64,000 bases of DNA from Streptomyces sp. (lineage in GTDB: Bacteria; Actinomycetota; Actinomycetes; Streptomycetales; Streptomycetaceae). The stretch is from the NCBI RefSeq assembly GCF_019510245.1, contig NZ_JAEKKT010000141.1, forward strand, positions 62,001 to 126,000, in the 5' to 3' direction. Every line of letters begins with the position of its first letter. Positions within the stretch are counted from its first letter, which is position 1. The translations under genes were made by a program, and so were the position numbers. The notes under the pieces were generated by a model that had not been told where the DNA came from, did not search any database, and worked only from the letters and a program-made list of their open reading frames with translations. This document shows positions 58,533 to 64,000 of the stretch, one piece after another.

Positions 58533-59978
58533 TCAAGAGTCCGGGACGTCGAACAAGGGCTCCTGTGCGGCGGGAGGGGAGTACGACGTCACTTTGGGCC
58601 TGTTCTTCGAGCTGCGGTTGCGGACACGTGTGGTACGAGCGCGAGGCGTTTCCTCGCTTGTCTCCAGCCCCATCACGACGCTGTAACCCTCACGGGCTCG
58701 TTGCAGCCCCAGGTCCCGGAGCTGTTCGACGCTGGTTCCGACGGTTCCGACCATGCCGAGCTTCACCAAGTCCGTGAACTCCGAGCTGACGAGATAGCGG
58801 CCCACACGCTCATAGCTGATGATCCGCCCACCTCGCTCGCCGCGTGTGCAGTCGTCGTCCAGCAGCACACGGGCGTAGGAGAGGGGAAGGTACATGCCGT
58901 GTGCCAGGTCGGAGGAGGAGGTCGCGCTGTCCCGCCAGTAGGCGAACTTCAGGAAGCACGAATCCTGGGCAAGGCGCCATTCGTGCGGGCGCGTGGGCTC
59001 GAGGCTGAGCTGCGCCACCTTCTCCAGGCGGTCCATCTGCCCGCGAAGCTGTTTGTCCACCCGGTACTCCTTGCCTCGCGGGTCCAGCCGTTTGTACTGG
59101 ACGAGGACGAAACTGTGGGTGGGATGGTGGTAGTAGATCATGTCGGTACCCAGTCGGTTCTCGACCGGGGTGGCGTTGACGTTGACGATCTCGAGTCGGC
59201 GTCCTGTCGAATCCTCCAGGACATGGATGTCACACAGCACATCGCTGAGCCGCCGCCAACCGTCGAAGAATTGCGACATGTCTCCGAGGCCGACCCGTAC
59301 GTCGTGGTCGATCAGGCTTTGCTCGAAAGGTTCCGGGATGAGACCTGCGAGATACGTGTCATCCCGGTTGAGGGGGCGGTCCCAGGCAGCTAATGAGGAG
59401 TGGGGGAAATCGGTCAGGCGAGTGAGGGAATCCGCCGCGTCTTTCTGTTCCTGCCATGCGCGGTCCGCGGCATCGTCGGGCCTGAAGGCAACCGGATTGA
59501 GCCGGGCCAGCAGCCAGTCGATGTACGGCGTCAGCTCCGGGTGACTCTGCCGGAGCGCTGCCCGGAGGGCCTGCCATGTTTCTGTTCCGCAGTATCCCGC
59601 GCTCCCCGACAAGGCCTGCTCCACAGCCGCTCGATGGGTAGGGGAGAGGGCGGCGAGGATGCCTTCGGGGCCGTCGAGCGGAACTGCCTCCGGGCAACTT
59701 CTCATGGGCTCGATGGTGATGCTTCTGTCCACCGGTCCCACGGTGTTGATGCGCAGAACTGCCCCCACCCAGATGATGAAGCGGCCGCGTTCGGAGAACT
59801 CCGTGCGGCCGTTGTCAGCCGAGCCTGCCCTGTTGTCGCAGACAAGGAACGCTAACCGCGTCCCCTCGGGGGACGTGTCGAGTTCCGTGGGCAGTGCCTT
59901 CGTGAAACGTTGCGTGATGAGCCAGTCCGGTTCGTTCTTCGCGATCTGGCTCGGCGTGAGGGTCACTATGTAGGTCAC
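58533..59978 (-). CDS. Unrecognised 481-aa protein with a possible PD-(D/E)xK-like nuclease core
   Basis: From GTG 59978: MTYIVTLTPSQIAKNEPDWL. The N-terminal domain (about 1-200) has no family I recognise. In the centre, ENRLGTDMIYYHHPTH then SFVLVQYKRLDP places an Asp, a beta hairpin and Q-x-K as in the D...(D/E/Q)xK core of restriction-type nucleases. C-terminal FVSSEFTDLVKLGMVGTVGT, then SVVMGLE, and a basic tail (TTRVRNRSSKNRPKV) follow. No transmembrane segment. It is transcribed with the 121-aa gene and divergently from pglW. A defence effector is a reasonable guess only. Confidence 0.7.
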   Translation of the reverse strand: MTYIVTLTPSQIAKNEPDWLITQRFTKALPTELDTSPEGTRLAFLVCDNRAGSADNGRTEFSERGRFIIWVGAVLRINTVGPVDRSITIEPMRSCPEAVPLDGPEGILAALSPTHRAAVEQALSGSAGYCGTETWQALRAALRQSHPELTPYIDWLLARLNPVAFRPDDAADRAWQEQKDAADSLTRLTDFPHSSLAAWDRPLNRDDTYLAGLIPEPFEQSLIDHDVRVGLGDMSQFFDGWRRLSDVLCDIHVLEDSTGRRLEIVNVNATPVENRLGTDMIYYHHPTHSFVLVQYKRLDPRGKEYRVDKQLRGQMDRLEKVAQLSLEPTRPHEWRLAQDSCFLKFAYWRDSATSSSDLAHGMYLPLSYARVLLDDDCTRGERGGRIISYERVGRYLVSSEFTDLVKLGMVGTVGTSVEQLRDLGLQRAREGYSVVMGLETSEETPRARTTRVRNRSSKNRPKVTSYSPPAAQEPLFDVPDS

Positions 59979-60166
59979 GAGCCGACCCTACCGAGGGCGG
60001 AAAGGCTGGTTCTGATGCCGTGCAATGACCTAGTTCGGGATGTATGTCCTATACTCCCGTCCTTCATCACCCCTTCTCATGTCACAGGCACGGACTAGGA
60101 TCGTCTTTCTGGGTCTGACCATGGGGAACGGCGACCCTTGAGGGACACAAGGAGCGGGGAACAGGC

Positions 60167-63100
60167 ATGCGGGAAGGCCGGTGGGTCACGGTCACCGAGT
60201 CCGAGTTCGATCACGAACGCCGCGGCCTGGAGGCGATCCGGGAGAAGCTGCCGGACTCCGACCCGTGGCGTGCCTGGTCGAACTTCACGTTCACCGCGAA
60301 CACCGGCCACGTCCGCGAGGTGGACCTGCTGGTCGTCGCCCCCGGCGGCGTCTGCATGATCGAACTCAAGGACTGGCACGGCTCGGTCACCTCCGAGAAC
60401 GGCACCTGGGTGCAGACCACGCCCGGCGGCCGTCGCCGTACCCACGGCAACCCGCTGCACCTGGTCAACCGCAAGGCCAAGGAACTCGCCGGCCTGCTCG
60501 CGCTGCCCGGACACAAGCGGGTCTGGGTCGCCGAGGCCGTCTGCTTCACGGACAACAGCCTCCGTGTACGGCTGCCCGCACACGACCAGAACGGCGTCCA
60601 CACCGTCCACCAGCTGGTCGAGATGCTCAAGCAGCCCCCGAGCGACGAGCGCCGCCGTATCACGGCGATCGGCTCCCGCGAGATCGAGGCGGCCCTCAAG
60701 AACATCGGCATCCGCAAGAGTGACGCTCAGTACAAGGTCGGCCCGTACGAGCTGGAGCGGAAGTCCTTCGACTCCGGGCCCACCTGGGCGGACTACCTCG
60801 CCCGCCACAGCGACCTGCCCGAGGCCGCCCGCGTCCGCATCTACCTCAGCGAGCGCGGCTCCGACGCCTCCCTGCGCCAGTCGGTCGAGAACGCCGCCCG
60901 CCGCGAGGCCGCCGTGCTGGGCCGCTTCAAGCACCCCGGCGCGGTCGAGCTCAAGCAGTACTTCCCTTCCGGGCACGCCGCCGGCCCCGCACTGATCTTC
61001 GACTACCACCCGGCCACCCTCAAGCTGGACGAGTACCTGGTCCAGTACGGAGAAAAACTGGACATCCTCGGCCGCATGGCACTGGTCCGCCAACTCGCCG
61101 AGACCATGCGCTCCGCGCACTCCAGCCGCATCCACCACCGGGCACTCGCCGCCCGCTCCGTGCACGTCGTCCCCCGGCCGCGCGGCGGCAAGGGCCGTGC
61201 CGTCGGGGAGGAGGCCGCCTGGCTCACCCCGCAGCTGCAGATCTCCGACTGGCAGATCGCCACCCAGCGCAGCGGGGACTCCTCCCAGGGCCAGGGCATG
61301 ACCCGCTTCGCGCCGACCGCCCTGTCCGCGATGCACCTGGCCGACGACGCCGACGCCTACCTCGCCCCCGAGCTCACCGCCCTCAACCCCGACCCGGTCT
61401 ACCTCGACGTGTACGGCCTCGGCGTCCTCACTTACCTGCTGGTCACCGGCAAGGCCCCGGCCGCCAGCCAGGCCGAACTGCTGGCCCGACTGGAGGCGGG
61501 CGAGGGCCTGCGCCCGAGCTCTCTGGTCGACGGCCTCTCGGAGGACGTCGACGACCTGGTGCAGGCCGCCACCGCCTACCGCCCCGGCCAGCGACTCTCC
61601 AGCGTGGACGAGTTCCTGGAACTGCTGGAGGTCGTCGAGGACTCCCTCACCGCCCCGGCCGCGGCGGCCCCCGGCACGGAGACGCCGGGCGAGGAGGACG
61701 AACCCCCCGCCGACAAGGACCCGCTGGAAGCCGTCGCCGGAGACGTGCTCGCCGGCCGCTGGGAGATCCGCCGCCGCCTCGGCACCGGCTCCACCAGCCG
61801 CGCCTTCCTCGTCCGCGACCTTCAGGCGGAGGCCCGCAAGACCCGCCCCCTGGCCGTCCTGAAGGTCGCCCTCTCCGACAACCGGGGCGAGATCCTGGCC
61901 CGCGAGGCCGAGGCCATGGCCCGCCTGCGCCCCCACTCCGGCATCATCCGCCTCGTCGAAACCGAGCCGCTGCACATGGGCGGCCGTACGGTCCTGGTGC
62001 TGGAGTACGTAGGCGACGAACGCGACGAGGGCGGGCAGGGCACCGAGGCGGCCGGCGGGCGCCCGCGCCGCCGTGAGGAGACCGTCGCCCGCCAGCTCCG
62101 CGAGAACGGCCGCCTCCAGGTCGACCAGCTGGAGGCGTACGGCGACTACCTCTTCGGCGCCGTCGACTTCTTGGAGGGCGAGGGCGTCTGGCACCGCGAC
62201 ATCAAGCCGGACAACATCGCCATCCGCATCCGCCCCAACCGCACCCGCGAACTCGTCCTCATCGACTTCTCCCTCGCCGGCTACCCCGCGAAGAACACCG
62301 ACGCGGGCACCGACGGCTACCTCGACCCCTTCGTCGACGTCATCACCCGCGGCTCGTACGACTCCCACGCCGAGCGGTACGCCGTCGCCGTCACCCTGCA
62401 CCAGATGGCCTCCGGCGAGCTGCCCAAGTGGGGCGACGGCAGCGTCCTGCCCCGCATGACCGACGCGAAGGAGTGGCCGTACCCGACGATCGCGGCTGAG
62501 GCCTTCGACCCGGCCGTCCGGGACGGTCTGGTCGCCTTCTTCCAGAAGGCCCTGCACCGCGACGCCGGCAAGCGCTACCCCGAGCTCAAGCCGATGCGGG
62601 ACGCCTGGCGCAAGGTCTTCCTCGACGCCTCCCAGACGGTCCCCTCCAGCCACCGCACCCGCGCGTCGGCCCCGGCGGCTCCGGCGCCGGGGGAGGCGCT
62701 GCCCGCCGCGGGCGCCGCCGCGGCGATCGCGGACGCCGAGCCGGAGACCGCCGAGCAGCAGCGCGACCGGCTGGCCGCCGAGGTCACGCGGGACACCCCG
62801 CTGACCGTCTCCGGCCTCACGCCCGCCGCCCAGTCCTTCCTCTACGGCCTGGGCATCACGACGGTCGGCGAACTGCTCGACTACAGCCGCCGCAAGCTCG
62901 TCAACGCCCCAGGCCTCGGCGCCAAGACCCGCAACGAGGTCCAGCAGCGGCAGCGCGAGTGGGGCGAGCGGCTGCGCGAGGCGCCGGTATCCCCGCTGAC
63001 GCCGAAGGGCCGGGCGGAGGCCAAGGAGGAGCTGGACCAGCTCACGGCCGCCGAGTCGGCGTTGGTGGGCCACCTCGCGACGGGCGATTCGGCAGGCACG

Positions 63101-64000
63101 CTGCCTGCCCGCACCCTGCGCTCGGTCAGCCTCGACACCCTCGCCACCGTCTTCGTGCCCGCCGTCAACAACAACGGCTCCAACCGCAACAAGGCGGAGA
63201 TGGTGCGGCTGTTGCTGCGCCTGCCCGACGAGCACGGGGTCCTGCCGGACATCGGCGTCTGGCCGAAGCAGAAGGACGTCGCGGACGCTCTTGCCCTGAG
63301 CCACGGCCGTATCCCGCAGATGCTCAAGGAGGAGCGCAAGCGCTGGAAGGCGGTGCCCGCCGTCCAGGCACTGCGCGGGGAGATCATCGACCTGCTGGTG
63401 AGCATGGGGCGGGTCGCTTCGGCGGTGGAGATCGCGGACGCGTTGGCGGTCCGGCGCGGTACGCATCTCGCGGGGCGCGAGCAGCGGCGGGCGATGGCGC
63501 TGGCGGCGGTGCGGGCCGTGGTCGAGGTGGAGCAACTGGAGCCGCAGGAAGCCGAGTTCCAGCACCAGCCGAACCGCAAGGCGACGGACGAGTCCCTGGG
63601 TGCCGGCCTGCTCGCGCTCGACGTGCGGGAGACCGACGGTCCGGACACCCCTACCGCGCCGGGCTTGTTGGAGTACGCGACCCGTCTCGGAAAGACGGCT
63701 GATCGGCTCGCGAGGCTGGACACCCTGCCGACGGCGGCGACCGTGCTGGCCGAGCTGGGCGCGCTGACGGTGCCGCCGGGCGCGGTGGACTGGGACGAGC
63801 GGCGGATGGTGGAGCTGGCGGCTGCGGCGTCGGTGAACGCCGCGGCCACTCCGCGTCTGGAGATCTATCCGCGTGACCTGTCGCTGGTCAGGGCGCTGCG
63901 GCTCACGCAGGCGGGGCTCGTCCGCTGGATCCCGGGCGTACCGGAAGGGCGGCAGCCGGGTCTGACCGGCGAGGACGTGCATGAGCGGGTACGCGCTCGC
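60167..64000 (+). CDS. pglW: BREX type 2 / Pgl protein kinase PglW (3' end outside window)
   Basis: 1,278 residues are visible; S. coelicolor PglW is about 1,500. The N-terminal NERD nuclease-like domain has EVDLLVV (D53) and CMIELKDWHG (E66-x-K68). A first kinase-like domain (about 190-490) is degenerate, with HHRALAARSVHV (323-334) where HRDxKPxN should be. The second kinase domain has G-loop LGTGSTSRAFLV (G539), K566, HRDIKPDNI (H676-N683) and DFS at 700. A long helical C-terminus follows, including HhH-like LTPAAQSFLYGLGITTVGEL. ATG 60167 follows AAGGAG. PglW belongs with PglX, PglY and PglZ, which should lie to the right. TATACT (60050) and TAGGAT (60096) are candidate -10 boxes. Confidence 0.93.
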   Translation, partial: MREGRWVTVTESEFDHERRGLEAIREKLPDSDPWRAWSNFTFTANTGHVREVDLLVVAPGGVCMIELKDWHGSVTSENGTWVQTTPGGRRRTHGNPLHLVNRKAKELAGLLALPGHKRVWVAEAVCFTDNSLRVRLPAHDQNGVHTVHQLVEMLKQPPSDERRRITAIGSREIEAALKNIGIRKSDAQYKVGPYELERKSFDSGPTWADYLARHSDLPEAARVRIYLSERGSDASLRQSVENAARREAAVLGRFKHPGAVELKQYFPSGHAAGPALIFDYHPATLKLDEYLVQYGEKLDILGRMALVRQLAETMRSAHSSRIHHRALAARSVHVVPRPRGGKGRAVGEEAAWLTPQLQISDWQIATQRSGDSSQGQGMTRFAPTALSAMHLADDADAYLAPELTALNPDPVYLDVYGLGVLTYLLVTGKAPAASQAELLARLEAGEGLRPSSLVDGLSEDVDDLVQAATAYRPGQRLSSVDEFLELLEVVEDSLTAPAAAAPGTETPGEEDEPPADKDPLEAVAGDVLAGRWEIRRRLGTGSTSRAFLVRDLQAEARKTRPLAVLKVALSDNRGEILAREAEAMARLRPHSGIIRLVETEPLHMGGRTVLVLEYVGDERDEGGQGTEAAGGRPRRREETVARQLRENGRLQVDQLEAYGDYLFGAVDFLEGEGVWHRDIKPDNIAIRIRPNRTRELVLIDFSLAGYPAKNTDAGTDGYLDPFVDVITRGSYDSHAERYAVAVTLHQMASGELPKWGDGSVLPRMTDAKEWPYPTIAAEAFDPAVRDGLVAFFQKALHRDAGKRYPELKPMRDAWRKVFLDASQTVPSSHRTRASAPAAPAPGEALPAAGAAAAIADAEPETAEQQRDRLAAEVTRDTPLTVSGLTPAAQSFLYGLGITTVGELLDYSRRKLVNAPGLGAKTRNEVQQRQREWGERLREAPVSPLTPKGRAEAKEELDQLTAAESALVGHLATGDSAGTLPARTLRSVSLDTLATVFVPAVNNNGSNRNKAEMVRLLLRLPDEHGVLPDIGVWPKQKDVADALALSHGRIPQMLKEERKRWKAVPAVQALRGEIIDLLVSMGRVASAVEIADALAVRRGTHLAGREQRRAMALAAVRAVVEVEQLEPQEAEFQHQPNRKATDESLGAGLLALDVRETDGPDTPTAPGLLEYATRLGKTADRLARLDTLPTAATVLAELGALTVPPGAVDWDERRMVELAAAASVNAAATPRLEIYPRDLSLVRALRLTQAGLVRWIPGVPEGRQPGLTGEDVHERVRAR

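Noticed and set aside
60095..63982. A 1,295-codon open frame on the minus strand
   Set aside because: It is the antisense shadow of pglW. Its composition (long runs of Arg, Gly, Val, Gln) is that of reversed high-GC codons, while the plus frame has NERD and kinase motifs.

Overview
The window is high-GC actinobacterial chromosome, almost certainly Streptomyces. The signs are third-position GC bias, many GTG starts, tightly packed genes, an F420-dependent LLM enzyme, DUF5753-type XRE regulators paired with DUF6879 proteins, an actinobacterial-type RNase P RNA, a Pgl/BREX type 2 protein (PglW) and the dispersed GGAACTGCGCGACC repeat. No rRNA, tRNA or CRISPR array was seen.

1-9.2 kb: the end of an aldehyde dehydrogenase and a 3Fe-4S ferredoxin; a maltokinase-cap-like protein; a TPP riboswitch with no thiamine gene after it; a TetR regulator closely resembling KstR, with a matching operator; a glycosyltransferase / methyltransferase / prenyltransferase-like cassette in which the first and third genes carry deletions; then a lipoprotein, an LLM oxidoreductase and membrane proteins.

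9.4-22.8 kb: an N-acetylmuramoyl-L-alanine amidase, then an accessory region of small orphan genes. It holds helix-turn-helix proteins behind a divergent promoter with paired GTGTACAC palindromes, an IS110-family element, an XRE/DUF6879 module with followers (one frameshifted), and several terminator hairpins. It looks like decayed mobile DNA, but no integrase, replication or transfer gene is visible.

23-37.5 kb: metabolic and regulatory genes. These are an aldo/keto reductase, two DHA2-type MFS exporters, a thiolase/SCP-x-like protein, a SigE-type sigma factor with a membrane-anchored partner, a two-component pair split by a secreted arabinofuranosidase, and a MaoC hydratase / alcohol dehydrogenase / SDR operon. 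The thiolase and the MaoC operon each have a perfect KstR-type operator, so with the KstR-like gene they form a putative steroid side-chain degradation regulon. The aldehyde dehydrogenase, the ferredoxin and the LLM enzyme could belong to it.

37.7-49.5 kb: a conserved housekeeping block: unknown secreted-signal-free protein, Nif3-like protein, coiled-coil zinc-ribbon protein, RNase HI/phosphatase fusion, KDPG aldolase, YaaA, RNB ribonuclease, FAD monooxygenase with divergent TetR, DUF4260 plus TetR, a truncated AraC-type regulator and rnpB.

49.5-64 kb: a defence island directly downstream of rnpB. It contains a roughly 2,000-residue DUF4011 / SF1 helicase / restriction-endonuclease protein whose DUF3320 tail is thrown out of frame by a triplicated 7-bp repeat, a DUF2075 helicase lacking its N-terminus, two unrecognised proteins (one with a possible nuclease core), and PglW (nuclease-like NERD domain, pseudokinase, active-looking kinase), which runs off the window edge. 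Across the window several genes show clean deletions or small frameshifts, from gene decay or assembly error.
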